DNA of 64,000 bases from Streptomyces sp. 2131.1 (GCF_900105515.1 NZ_FNSY01000001.1:5754001-5818000), one strand, 5' to 3'; shown: positions 42,433-51,215, counted from the first letter of the stretch. Notes: generated from the sequence alone by a model not told the origin. Program-made: numbers and translations.

Positions 42433-42470
42433 GCGGAGGTCCCTTCGGTGGTCATCGCTCTCCGGAAGTG

Positions 42471-42498
42471 ATTCGGAGCCGGTGACCGGGCGGATTGG
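42471..42498 (-). promoter_or_regulatory. SigK-type autoregulatory promoter of sigK-rskA
   Basis: Minus strand CCAATCCG (42498-42491), 15 bases, CGAATC (42475-42470), followed by ACTTCC. Start of transcription near 42464 gives a leader of about 30 bases with the ribosome-binding site. Confidence 0.85.
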
Positions 42499-42603
42499 CC
42501 GGAAGCGGCAGATCTTGTCACGAGCTGACGGCCGCGCGGACCGTTCGGAATTCGCGATACATCGTGGTTGACGTGTTTTCGGGAATCGAGATATGTTCGC
42601 CCA

Positions 42604-42613
42604 CGAATATTCG
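42604..42613. promoter_or_regulatory. Palindrome CGAATATTCG upstream of padR
   Basis: This perfect 10-base palindrome in an AT-rich stretch lies 28 bases before the PadR ATG. It may be an autoregulatory PadR site. Binding is inferred. Confidence 0.35.
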
Positions 42614-42641
42614 GTGACGGAGTGAGGGGGGTGTGGGCGCG

Positions 42642-43277
42642 ATGGCCAAGCGGCGCAAGCTCGGCAATCCGCTGGCGCTCACGGTGATGGTCCTGCTCGC
42701 CGAGCGGTCCATGCATCCGTACGAGATCGCGCAGACCCTCCGCAGGCGCGGCAAGCAGCACAGCGTCAAGATCAACTTCGGCTCGCTCTACACCGTCGTC
42801 CAGAACCTGGAGAAGCACGGGTACGTCGAGGTGGCGGGCGTACAGCGGCAGGGCAACCGCCCCGAGCGCACGCTGTACGGCATCACCGAGGCGGGGCGCG
42901 CCGAGATGCTGGACTGGCTCTCCGACCTGATCGCGGTGCCGGCCGAGGAGTACCCCGCCTTCGACACCGCTCTCGCCCTGGTCCCCGTACTGCCGCCCGA
43001 CGAGGTGAACGAACTCCTCGGGGACCGCGAACAGGCACAGTCGATGCAGGCGGCGGCGCTGCGCGGGGTGCTGGGACAGCTCGGGGACTCGCTGCCCCGC
43101 GTCTTCGTCGTGGAGACGGAGTACCAGCTCCACATGCTGGAGGCGCAGGTGGAGTGGATCGCCAAGTTCCGGAAGGAGATCGGCGACGCCACCATCAGCG
43201 GCATCGAGGAGTGGAAGTCGTTCCATGAGACCGGCGAGGTCCCGCAGGACTGGCAGGACCTCGACGAGCAGAGCTAG
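42642..43277 (+). CDS. PadR-family transcriptional regulator
   Basis: This 211-residue regulator has an N-terminal PadR winged helix (about 1-95, LGNPLALTVMVLLAERSMHPYEIA and GSLYTVVQNLEKHGYVEV) and a C-terminal helical dimerisation domain. ATG at 42642 is preferred to a GTG at 42633 because GAGGGGG is 11 bases from it, but only 2 bases from the GTG. It precedes an ABC exporter operon by 200 bases with a terminator between, and PadR proteins often control such exporters, so the exporter genes are probable targets. Confidence 0.92.
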   Translation: MAKRRKLGNPLALTVMVLLAERSMHPYEIAQTLRRRGKQHSVKINFGSLYTVVQNLEKHGYVEVAGVQRQGNRPERTLYGITEAGRAEMLDWLSDLIAVPAEEYPAFDTALALVPVLPPDEVNELLGDREQAQSMQAAALRGVLGQLGDSLPRVFVVETEYQLHMLEAQVEWIAKFRKEIGDATISGIEEWKSFHETGEVPQDWQDLDEQS

Positions 43278-43289
43278 GCACAGAGGAGA

Positions 43290-43330
43290 AGACCCCGGCG
43301 GGGCTGTTGGAGCAGCTTCCGCCGGGGTCT
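43290..43330 (+). terminator. Terminator between padR and ABC exporter
   Basis: AGACCCCGGCGG (43290-43301) pairs perfectly with 43319-43330 around a 17-base loop. Confidence 0.75.
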
Positions 43331-43476
43331 CGAACCCCAAGCCGGACGGCCGCGGAGGCGGCCCGGGCCATCGAGGTGCGGCACACCCAGGATAGCCCGG
43401 CACTTCTCACGCGGACCGGCCCGGCCCGACGGCGTCCGAGCCCCGGACGCCCGGCCGACCACAGGAGAGCTCCGCC

Positions 43477-44487
43477 ATGAGCACCCGTGCGCCCGCAGTC
43501 GAGGCGCGACAACTCGTCAAGACCTATCCGGGAGGGGTCACCGCACTGCGCGGCATGGACCTCACCGTCGCCCCCGGCACCGTCTTCGGCCTCCTCGGGC
43601 CCAACGGCGCCGGGAAGTCCACCACCGTCAAGATCCTCACCACCCTGGCCCGCCCCGACTCCGGGACCGCCTTTGTCGCCGGGCACGACGCCCTGGCCCA
43701 CCCGGACCGGGTGCGCCGCGCGATCGGCGTGGTCGCCCAGAAGTCCGGCGCCGACCCGGTCGCCACCGGCCGCGAGAACCTGCTCCTCCAGGGCCGGCTG
43801 TACGGGATGCGGGGCGCCGCCGTGCAGCGCCGCGCGGACGGGCTGCTGGACCGGTTCTCCCTCGCGGACGCGGGAAAGCGCCTGGTCAAGGGGTACTCGG
43901 GCGGCATGCTGCGCCGTCTGGACGTGGCCCTCGGGCTGATGCACCGGCCCGAGGTGCTGTTCCTGGACGAGCCGACGACCGGCCTCGACCCGGAGGCCCG
44001 CACGGCGATGTGGGAGGAGATCTCCCGGCTCGCCGGCGACGAGGGCCTGACCATCGTGCTCACCACGCACTACCTGGAGGAGGCGGACCGGCTCGCCGAA
44101 CGCATCGCGATCGTCGACCGCGGCCGGATCGTCGTCGAGGGCACCCCGGACGAGCTCAAGGGCGAACTGCGCGGCGACGCCGTCCATGTGGAGCTGCGCG
44201 CCGACGCCGGTCTGGAGGCCGTCACCGCGCTCGCCGGACTGCCCGGGGTGCACGAGGCGGTGGCCGAAGGGCGCCGCGTCAGCGTCCGGGCCGAGGACGG
44301 CGCCGCCGCCGTACCGGTGTTGCTGGCCGCCCTCGAACGGGCCGGGGCCACTGTCGCGGCGGCCACCGTCGCCCGCCCCTCGCTGGACGACGTCTACCTG
44401 CGCTACGCCGGCCGCCGCTTCCAGGACGCGGAGTCCGAGGGCGCGGCGACCACCCCCGAGCCGGCCCTCGCGGGAGGTGCCCGATGA
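43477..44487 (+). CDS. ABC exporter ATPase (DrrA-like)
   Basis: This 336-residue nucleotide-binding protein has Walker A GPNGAGKST (about 43-51), signature YSGGMLRR, Walker B VLFLDEPTTGLDP and switch His in TTHYLEEADRLAE. The C-terminal domain (about 225-336), with VARPSLDDVYLRYAGR, is typical of the DrrA/daunorubicin resistance group. AGGAGA precedes the ATG at 43477. The permease gene overlaps its stop codon by 4 bases. Likely exports a hydrophobic compound or lipid, specificity unknown. Confidence 0.93.
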   Translation: MSTRAPAVEARQLVKTYPGGVTALRGMDLTVAPGTVFGLLGPNGAGKSTTVKILTTLARPDSGTAFVAGHDALAHPDRVRRAIGVVAQKSGADPVATGRENLLLQGRLYGMRGAAVQRRADGLLDRFSLADAGKRLVKGYSGGMLRRLDVALGLMHRPEVLFLDEPTTGLDPEARTAMWEEISRLAGDEGLTIVLTTHYLEEADRLAERIAIVDRGRIVVEGTPDELKGELRGDAVHVELRADAGLEAVTALAGLPGVHEAVAEGRRVSVRAEDGAAAVPVLLAALERAGATVAAATVARPSLDDVYLRYAGRRFQDAESEGAATTPEPALAGGAR

Positions 44488-45263
44488 GCGGTCAGGCCCT
44501 CGCCCACACGTGGTACATGACGCAGCGCCAGCTGATGTCCATCTTCCGGCAGCCCGTCTTCCTCGCGATCTCCCTGATCCAGCCGGTGATCTGGCTGTTC
44601 CTGTTCGGCAACCTCTTCCGGAAGGTGGTCGAGCTCGGCGGCTTCGGCACCACCTCCTACCTGGACTACCTCGTCCCCGGCATCGTCGTGATGAGCGCGC
44701 TCGGATCGAGCATGTGGGCCGGCACGGGCACCCTGGAGGAGATCGAGCGCGGCACCCTCAACCGCTTCCTCACCACGCCCGTCAGCCGCAACGCCCTGAT
44801 GAACGCGAACGTCGCGCAGAACGGCATCGCCACCACCGCCCAGTCCGTGGTCATCCTGCTGCTCGGACGGGCGGCGGGCGCGGGCTACCCGGGCGGTGCC
44901 GTCGGGCTGCTGATCCTGGTCGTCGCCTCGATGCTGCTCGGCACCGTCTTCGGGGCGCTCTCCAACGCCGTGGGCATGATCGTCCGGGAGCGGGAGTCGA
45001 TCATCGGCATCAACACCTTCCTGCTGATGCCGCTGACCTTCCTGTCCACGTCCTTCATGGCCCCGAGCCAGATGCCCGGCTGGATGCGGGACATCGCCAC
45101 GTTCAACCCCGTCAACTGGGCCATGGTCGCCGGCCGTTCCGCACTCGGCCCCGCCCCTGACTGGTCACTGGTCCTCACCCGCTGCGGCGGACTGCTGCTG
45201 CTCGCCCTGGCGGCGGTGGCGCTGTCGACCCGGACGTTCCGCTCCTACCAGAAGTCGGTCTGA
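44484..45263 (+). CDS. ABC-2 type exporter permease (DrrB-like)
   Basis: This 259-residue ABC-2 permease has six transmembrane helices and the conserved TWYMTQRQLMSIFRQPVFL start, SMWAGTGTLEEIERGTLNRFLTTP loop and FNPVNWAMVAGR near the end. The ATG at 44484 overlaps the ATPase stop in ATGA. With the ATPase it forms a complete two-gene exporter. A strong terminator follows, and the siderophore-interacting gene converges on it. Confidence 0.93.
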   Translation: MSGQALAHTWYMTQRQLMSIFRQPVFLAISLIQPVIWLFLFGNLFRKVVELGGFGTTSYLDYLVPGIVVMSALGSSMWAGTGTLEEIERGTLNRFLTTPVSRNALMNANVAQNGIATTAQSVVILLLGRAAGAGYPGGAVGLLILVVASMLLGTVFGALSNAVGMIVRERESIIGINTFLLMPLTFLSTSFMAPSQMPGWMRDIATFNPVNWAMVAGRSALGPAPDWSLVLTRCGGLLLLALAAVALSTRTFRSYQKSV

Positions 45264-45285
45264 CGGGCCGTACGGCGAAACGGCT

Positions 45286-45312
45286 GTGCCCCGGTCCGCG
45301 GGACCGGGGCAC
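45286..45312. terminator. Bidirectional terminator after ABC exporter
   Basis: GTGCCCCGGTCC (45286-45297) pairs perfectly with 45301-45312, loop GCG, between convergent genes. Confidence 0.8.
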
Positions 45313-45335
45313 GGAAACCGGGCATACCGAAGGGC

Positions 45336-46178
45336 CTAGGCGGCGCTCTCCTGCTCGCGTTCCACCTGCTCGTTCCACTGGCGCTTGACGGAGCGCCAGG
45401 ACTCGTCGTCGTGGCCGAGCCGCCAGTAGCCGGAGATCGACAGCTGGGAGGCCGGGATCCCGCGCTCAAGGCGCAGGTGGCGGCGGATGTCCTTCACGAA
45501 GCCCGCCTCGCCGTGGACGAACGCCTGGACGTCGCCGGCCGGGAACTCCAGGCCCGTCACGGCTGCTGTCAGCGCCTCGCCGACCGGGCGGCCGGCCCGG
45601 TGCAGCCAGGTGATCTCGACGCCGTCGGGCGTGGCGATCTTCTGCTCCTCAGCCGCGTCCTCCACCTCGACGAACGCGCGTACCACCGCACCCGCCGGCA
45701 TCTGCTCCAGCGCGGCGGCCACGGCCGGCAGCGCGCTCTCGTCGCCCACCAGCAGGTGCCAGCCCGCCGAGGCGTCGGGGGCGTAACCGCCTCCGGGGCC
45801 CAGGAACGTCACCTGGTCACCGGCCCGGGCGCGCGCCGCCCAGGGCCCCGCGAGGCCCTCGTCGCCGTGCACCACGAAGTCGATCGCCAGTTCCCGGGCT
45901 GCGGCGTCCCACGAACGCACCGTGTACGTACGGGTGGTGGGCCACAGCTCGCGCGGGTACTCCTCGCGGATGCGGGCGATGTCGAAGGGGTGGGCGTAGT
46001 CCGCGCCCTCGGGTGCGAAGCACAGCTTGACGTAGTGATCGGTGTAGCCCGCGAGCGCGAAATCGGCGAGACCGTCACCGCCGAGCACCACCCGGATCAT
46101 GTGCGGGGTGATCTGCTCGGTGCGCAGGACCTGCGCCCCCTGAGCCTTCGGTGCCCGCCGCTCCGGTCGTTCTGCCAC
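45336..46178 (-). CDS. Siderophore-interacting protein (ferric-siderophore reductase)
   Basis: This 280-residue flavoreductase of the SIP/ViuB family releases iron from imported siderophores. It has the FAD-binding beta barrel (about 10-125; RTYTVRSWD is the flavin motif and FVVHGDEGLAGPWA is conserved) and the NAD(P)H domain (about 130-265; LLVGDESALPAVA, AFVHGEAGFVKDI). GTG start at 46178. An iron box lies 59-77 bases upstream, predicting repression by a DmdR/IdeR regulator when iron is plentiful. No siderophore transport gene is adjacent. Confidence 0.94.
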   Translation of the reverse strand: MAERPERRAPKAQGAQVLRTEQITPHMIRVVLGGDGLADFALAGYTDHYVKLCFAPEGADYAHPFDIARIREEYPRELWPTTRTYTVRSWDAAARELAIDFVVHGDEGLAGPWAARARAGDQVTFLGPGGGYAPDASAGWHLLVGDESALPAVAAALEQMPAGAVVRAFVEVEDAAEEQKIATPDGVEITWLHRAGRPVGEALTAAVTGLEFPAGDVQAFVHGEAGFVKDIRRHLRLERGIPASQLSISGYWRLGHDDESWRSVKRQWNEQVEREQESAA

Positions 46179-46236
46179 GAGGTCTGCTCCCTGTTGCCGG
46201 AAATCGGGTGACCGTCGACCGAAGCCGACATTGGCC

Positions 46237-46255
46237 TTAGGGTTACCTAACTTAA
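46237..46255 (-). promoter_or_regulatory. Iron box (DmdR/IdeR operator)
   Basis: The minus strand reads TTAAGTTAGGTAACCCTAA, matching 15 of 19 positions of the consensus I recall, TTAGGTTAGGCTAACCTAA. It overlaps the expected promoter of the siderophore-interacting protein. Confidence 0.85.
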
Positions 46256-46259
46256 CACC

Positions 46260-47183
46260 TCAGGAGTGCAGTACGTCGAGCAGCCGTCCCACCGCTCCGC
46301 CCAGCCCCCACCGGGTCACGAGCGCGTCGAGAGCGGCCGGGTCGCGCGGCCCGGCGGGCAGTGCCGGGTCGAAGTCCGGCAGCGGTACGTCACCGGCGAC
46401 CCGCACCACCATCGGCGCGACGGCCACATAGGCGCGGGCCTCGTCGAGCCGCTTGCGCTGCGACGGCGTCAGCTTCGCCGCCGGATCGTCCACCGCCGCC
46501 ATGATCCCGGCCAGATCGCCGAAGGCGTCCAGCAGCTTCGCCGCCGTCTTCTCGCCGATGCCGGGCACGCCGGGCAGCCCGTCGCTCGGGTCGCCGCGCA
46601 GCAGCGCCAGGTCCACGTACCCGGGGCCGTCCACCCCGTACTTCTCGCGCAGCCAGGCCTCGTCCGTCAGCTGGAGGGTGCCGACTCCCTTCAGCGGGTA
46701 GAGCACCCGCACCCCGCGGGCGTCGTCCACCAGCTGGTAGAGGTCCCGGTCACCGGTCACGATGTCGACCGGCCCGGCCGCCCGGCCGGTCAGCGTGCCG
46801 ATCACGTCGTCCGCCTCGTACCCCTCGGCGCCGACCCGGGCGATGCCGAGGGCGTCCAGCACGTCCGCGATGACCGGCACCTGCGGGGCCAGAGTGTCCG
46901 GCGTCTCCTCCTCGTCGGGCACGCCCGCCCCGGTCTCGACCGCCACGCGGTGCGCCTTGTACGTGGGGATGAGGTCGACCCGCCACTGCGGTCGCCAGTC
47001 CGCGTCCCAGCAGGCGACGAGGTCGTCCGGCCGGTGGTCCTGCACCAGCCGGCCGATGAAGTCCAGCAGCCCGCGCACGGCGTTGACCGGGGTCCCGTCC
47101 GGCGCGCGCACCGAATCGGGCACGCCGAAGTAGGCGCGGAAGTAGAGGGAGGCGGTGTCGAGGAGCATCAGGCGTCGCGTCAC
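46260..47183 (-). CDS. 5'-3' exonuclease (Pol I 5'-nuclease-like)
   Basis: This 307-residue FEN/5'-nuclease has the N-terminal metal-site region (MLLDTASLYFRAYFGVPDS, about 6-24), the acidic clusters VACWDADW and GYEADDVIG, GDRDLYQLV, and the H3TH DNA-binding motif GVPGIGEKTAAKLL (about 210-223). It lacks a polymerase domain, as does mycobacterial Rv2090, whose place near the proteasome/helY block it shares. The GTG at 47183 is the last start before the conserved core. No Shine-Dalgarno sequence is visible, so an upstream ATG at 47255 cannot be excluded. Its stop lies 5 bases from the iron box of the next gene. Confidence 0.9.
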   Translation of the reverse strand: MTRRLMLLDTASLYFRAYFGVPDSVRAPDGTPVNAVRGLLDFIGRLVQDHRPDDLVACWDADWRPQWRVDLIPTYKAHRVAVETGAGVPDEEETPDTLAPQVPVIADVLDALGIARVGAEGYEADDVIGTLTGRAAGPVDIVTGDRDLYQLVDDARGVRVLYPLKGVGTLQLTDEAWLREKYGVDGPGYVDLALLRGDPSDGLPGVPGIGEKTAAKLLDAFGDLAGIMAAVDDPAAKLTPSQRKRLDEARAYVAVAPMVVRVAGDVPLPDFDPALPAGPRDPAALDALVTRWGLGGAVGRLLDVLHS

Positions 47184-47428
47184 ACGCCGATGATGCCGCA
47201 CGGCACCGACAGCGGCCGCCGGGGACGCGGTTCCCGGAAAACCGTGACCCTTCATGTGATCCACGCCACTCTTGTGTTTGCTCCGAGTAAGCGAGGGCAG
47301 GCGCGCCATCGGAGCGGACCACGTCGCGTTTTCAACCAGTGCACGTGCCATGCGGACGGAATCCGTGCCGCTCCACGGTCTGCCGGCGGGGGTGGCAGAC
47401 CGTTTTCGGTTCAACGCGTGAGGTGTAT

Positions 47429-48553
47429 GTGTCCAGGCTGCAAGCCGAGCACTTGTACAAGGTGTTCGGCAGACGACCCGATCAAGCCGTGCAGAAGCTG
47501 CGGGGCGGTACCGACCGCGACGCGCTGCGCGCCGACGGAACGACCGCCGCGGTGATCGACGCATCGTTCACCGTCGAACCGGGCCAGATCTTCGTCGTGA
47601 TGGGTCTGTCCGGCTCGGGCAAGTCCACCCTGCTGCGGATGCTCAACGGCCTGCTGGAGCCCACCTCCGGCCAGGTGCTCTTCGACGGCCAGGACCTGAC
47701 CGCCCTGAGCCCCGCCGAGCTGCGCCACGTCCGCTCCACCAAGATCAGCATGGTGTTCCAGCACTTCGCCCTCTTCCCCCACCGGAGCGTCCTGGAGAAC
47801 GCCGCGTACGGCCTGGAGGTGCAGGGCGTACCGCGCGCCGAGCGCAACCGCCGCGCCACCGAGGCCCTGGAGCTGACCGGTCTGGCCGGCTGGGAGAAGT
47901 CCTGGCCCGACGAGCTGTCCGGCGGCATGCAGCAGCGCGTGGGCCTCGCCCGCGCGCTCGCCACCGACGCCGACCTGCTCCTGATGGACGAGTCCTTCAG
48001 CGCGCTCGACCCGCTGATCCGCCGCGACATGCAGGACCAGCTCCTGGAACTCCAGAAGCGGCTGAAGAAGACCATCGTCTTCATCACCCACGACCTCAAC
48101 GAGGCCATGCGCCTCGGCGACCGCATCGCCGTGATGCGCGACGGCGAGATAGTCCAGCTCGGCACCGCCGAGGACATACTCGTCACCCCGGCCAACGACT
48201 ACGTCGCCTCCTTCACCCAGGACGTGGACCGCGCCCGGGTGCTGACCGCCGGCGCGGTCATGGCCGAGACGGACACCGTCATCGGCACGCTCTGCGACAA
48301 GGGCACGGAGATCCGCAGCGCCGACGACGTGCTGCGGGCCACCCCGGCCACCGTCACCGAGTCCACGCCGATCATCGAGCTGTTCACGCCCTGCTCGCAG
48401 AGCCGGGTCGCGGTCGCCGTGACCGACGACAAGGGCAAGCTCCTCGGCGTCGTGCCCCGGGAGCGGCTGCTCGCCGTGCTCGGTGAGCCGATGACGCCCG
48501 CCCAGGCTCCCCAGGACGCCGCTACCTCCCTGAAGAAGGTGGCCGGTGTTTAG
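47429..48553 (+). CDS. opuAA: Glycine betaine/proline ABC transporter ATPase (ProV/OpuAA type)
   Basis: This 374-residue ATPase has Walker A GLSGSGKST (about 66-74), signature LSGGMQQR, Walker B LLMDESFSALDP and a C-terminal pair of CBS modules (about 285-365) that in OpuA sense ionic strength. I chose the GTG at 47429 (VSRLQAEHLYKVFG), 6 bases after GAGG. GTG 47423 is an alternative. The fused permease gene starts within its last codons (8-base overlap). Together they form an osmoprotectant importer. Confidence 0.94.
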   Translation: MSRLQAEHLYKVFGRRPDQAVQKLRGGTDRDALRADGTTAAVIDASFTVEPGQIFVVMGLSGSGKSTLLRMLNGLLEPTSGQVLFDGQDLTALSPAELRHVRSTKISMVFQHFALFPHRSVLENAAYGLEVQGVPRAERNRRATEALELTGLAGWEKSWPDELSGGMQQRVGLARALATDADLLLMDESFSALDPLIRRDMQDQLLELQKRLKKTIVFITHDLNEAMRLGDRIAVMRDGEIVQLGTAEDILVTPANDYVASFTQDVDRARVLTAGAVMAETDTVIGTLCDKGTEIRSADDVLRATPATVTESTPIIELFTPCSQSRVAVAVTDDKGKLLGVVPRERLLAVLGEPMTPAQAPQDAATSLKKVAGV

Positions 48554-51179
48554 GCTCCATCTCGGCGACTGGGTCGACTCCGCGGTCGACTGGCTGCAGA
48601 CCCACCTCGCCTGGCTCTTCGACTTCATCAGCTCCGTCGTGAGCGGCATGTTCGACGGCATCGCCGCCGTCCTCTCCGCTCCGGCCCCCCTGCTCTTCGC
48701 GGGCATCGTCGCCGTCATCGCCTGGTGGCTGCGCGGCCTGCTCGCCGGAATTCTCGCGTTCGCCGGCTTCGCCCTCATCGACTCGGTCGAGTTGTGGGAC
48801 GAGGCGATGGACACGCTGACCCTGGTGCTCGTCGCGACGATCGTGACGCTGGTGCTGGCCGTGCCGCTCGGCATCTGGGCCTCCCGCTCCAAGACGGTGA
48901 GCGCGGTGATCCGGCCGGTCCTGGACTTCATGCAGACCATGCCCGCCATGGTCTACCTGATCCCCGGCGTGATCTTCTTCGGCGTCGGCGTCGTGCCCGG
49001 CATCATCGCCACCATCATCTTCGCGCTGCCCCCGGGCGTCCGGATGACCGAACTCGGCATCCGCCAGGTCGACGGCGAACTCGTCGAGGCGGCCGAGGCC
49101 TTCGGCACCACCTCCCGCAACACCCTGCTGCGGGTCCAGCTGCCGCTGGCGCTGCCCACGATCATGGCGGGCATCAACCAGGTCATCATGCTGGGCCTGT
49201 CCATGGTGGTCATCGCGGGCATGGTCGGCGGCGGCGGCCTCGGCGGTTCCGTCTACCGCGCCATCGGCAACGTCGACGTGGGCCTCGGCTTCGAGGCCGG
49301 TGTCTCCATCGTCATCCTGGCCATGTACCTGGACCGGATGACCAGCGCCCTGGGCCGTGAGGTCTCCCCGCTCGCCCGCCGCGCGCTCGCCAAGGCGCAG
49401 TCGATGGGCGGCGGCCTGAAGATCTGGCATCACCGCCCGCAGCCCGTCGTCGCCGTCGCGGGCGTCGTCGCCCTCGCGCTCGTCGCCGGCGGCATGGGCG
49501 TCTTCGGCTCCTCGGACGACGAGTCCACGGCCGCGTCGGACCCGGCGAACATCGGGGCCGGCAAGAAGGTCAGCATGGGCTACATCCCGTGGGACGAGGG
49601 CATCGCCTCGACGTTCCTGTGGAAGGAGCTGCTAGAGCGGCGCGGCTTCGAGGTCGACGTCAAGCAGTACGAGGCCGGCGCGCTGTACACCGGCATGGCG
49701 GGCGGCCAGATCGACTTCGAGACCGACTCCTGGCTGCCGGTCACCCACGCCTCGTACTGGAAGAAGTACAAGGACCGCCTGGACGACATGGGCTCCTGGT
49801 ACGGCCCCACCTCGCTGGAGCTGGCCGTTCCCACGTACGTCAAGGACGTGAAGTCCCTGGCCGACCTCAAGGGCAAGGCGTCCGACTTCAAGGGCCGGAT
49901 CGTCGGCATCGAGCCCAGCGCCGGTGAGACGGGCCTGCTGAAGGACAAGATCCTGCCGGGCTACGGCCTGGACAAGGAGTACAAGGTCGTCGACGGCTCC
50001 ACGCCGTCCATGCTGGCCGAGCTGAAGCGCGCGTACGCCAAGAAGGAACCGATCGTCGTCCCGCTGTGGTCGCCGCACTGGGCGTACAACCAGTTCGAGC
50101 TGACCAAGCTCAAGGACCCCAAGAACCTCTGGGGCAAGGGCGACGGCATCCACACGCTGTCCCGCAAGGGCTTCGCCGAGGACAACCCCGAGGTCGGCAA
50201 GTGGCTCGAGGACTTCAAGATGAGCGAGGACCAGCTCACCAGCCTTGAGGCCCAGATCCAGAAGAGCGGCTCCGGCAAGGAGCAGGAGGCCGTCCGCACC
50301 TGGCTGAAGGCCAACCCGGACGTCGCCGACAAGTGGACGCCCGTCAAGAAGTCCGCCCCCGCCAAGGGCGCGAACGGCAAGGACGAGCGCGACCGCGCGG
50401 TCGAGATGGCCTGGTTCCCCTGGGAGGAGGACATCGCCGCCACATACCTGTGGAAGGCCGTCCTTGAGGAGCGCGGCTACAAGATCAACCTCAAGCAGTT
50501 CGAGGTCGGTCCGATGTACACCGCGATGTCGCGCGGCCAGATCGACGTGCAGTTCGACGGCTGGCTCCCGTTCACCCAGAAGAACTACTGGTCCAAGTAC
50601 GGCTCCGAGCTGACGGACATCGGTTCCTGGTACGGCCCGACCTCGATCGAGGTCGCGGTGCCCGACTACGTCAAGGACGTGAAGTCCCTGGCCGACCTCA
50701 AGGGCAAGAGCTCGAAGTTCAAGGGCCGGATCGTCGGCATCGAGCCCGGTACCGCCACGATGGAGAACCTCAAAAAGAACGTGCTCCCGGCCTACGGCCT
50801 GGACGACGAGTACAAGGTCGTCGACTCCTCGACGCCCGGCATGCTCGCCGAGCTGAAGCGCGCGTACGCCAAGAAGGAGCCCATCGCCGTCCTGCTCTGG
50901 ACCCCGCACTGGGCGTACAGCGAGTACGGGATGACCAAGCTCCAGGACCCGAAGAAGGCGTTCGGCGAGGGCGACCGGCTGCACACCATCGCCTCCAAGG
51001 AGTTCCCGGAAAACTATCCGCAGCTGACGAAGTGGTTCAAGGACTTCAAGCTGAGCGAGAAGCAGCTCGCCGGCCTGGAGAACCAGATCCAGAAGCTCGG
51101 TACAGGACACGAGGAGGAAGCCGTGAAGGCCTGGATGGAGAAGAACCCGGGCATCGCGGACAAGATGGCTCCCCAGTAG
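48546..51179 (+). CDS. Glycine betaine ABC transporter permease fused to two substrate-binding domains
   Basis: This 877-residue fusion has a permease part (about 1-300, five to six helices, with the EAA loop VEAAEAFGTTSRNTLLRVQLPLALP), an extra helix (about 299-320) and two tandem OpuAC-type binding domains (about 339-600 and 618-877). The two domains repeat GSWYGPTS, VKDVKSLADLKGK and AELKRAYAKKEPI, showing an internal duplication. Each has aromatic residues expected of a betaine site (GYIPWDEG and AWFPWEED). One of the two-subunit halves would thus carry two receptors, four per transporter dimer. GTG start at 48546 overlaps the ATPase gene. Confidence 0.94.
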   Translation: MFRLHLGDWVDSAVDWLQTHLAWLFDFISSVVSGMFDGIAAVLSAPAPLLFAGIVAVIAWWLRGLLAGILAFAGFALIDSVELWDEAMDTLTLVLVATIVTLVLAVPLGIWASRSKTVSAVIRPVLDFMQTMPAMVYLIPGVIFFGVGVVPGIIATIIFALPPGVRMTELGIRQVDGELVEAAEAFGTTSRNTLLRVQLPLALPTIMAGINQVIMLGLSMVVIAGMVGGGGLGGSVYRAIGNVDVGLGFEAGVSIVILAMYLDRMTSALGREVSPLARRALAKAQSMGGGLKIWHHRPQPVVAVAGVVALALVAGGMGVFGSSDDESTAASDPANIGAGKKVSMGYIPWDEGIASTFLWKELLERRGFEVDVKQYEAGALYTGMAGGQIDFETDSWLPVTHASYWKKYKDRLDDMGSWYGPTSLELAVPTYVKDVKSLADLKGKASDFKGRIVGIEPSAGETGLLKDKILPGYGLDKEYKVVDGSTPSMLAELKRAYAKKEPIVVPLWSPHWAYNQFELTKLKDPKNLWGKGDGIHTLSRKGFAEDNPEVGKWLEDFKMSEDQLTSLEAQIQKSGSGKEQEAVRTWLKANPDVADKWTPVKKSAPAKGANGKDERDRAVEMAWFPWEEDIAATYLWKAVLEERGYKINLKQFEVGPMYTAMSRGQIDVQFDGWLPFTQKNYWSKYGSELTDIGSWYGPTSIEVAVPDYVKDVKSLADLKGKSSKFKGRIVGIEPGTATMENLKKNVLPAYGLDDEYKVVDSSTPGMLAELKRAYAKKEPIAVLLWTPHWAYSEYGMTKLQDPKKAFGEGDRLHTIASKEFPENYPQLTKWFKDFKLSEKQLAGLENQIQKLGTGHEEEAVKAWMEKNPGIADKMAPQ

Positions 51180-51215
51180 GAGCAGGCACCGGCCCCGACC
51201 AGGGCCGCAGCCCGT

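Noticed and set aside
47270..47305. SigB-like promoter (GTTTG, 15 bases, GGGCAG) before the OpuA operon
   Set aside because: The -10 lacks the expected GGGTA core, so the match is too weak to call, although osmotic control would make sense.
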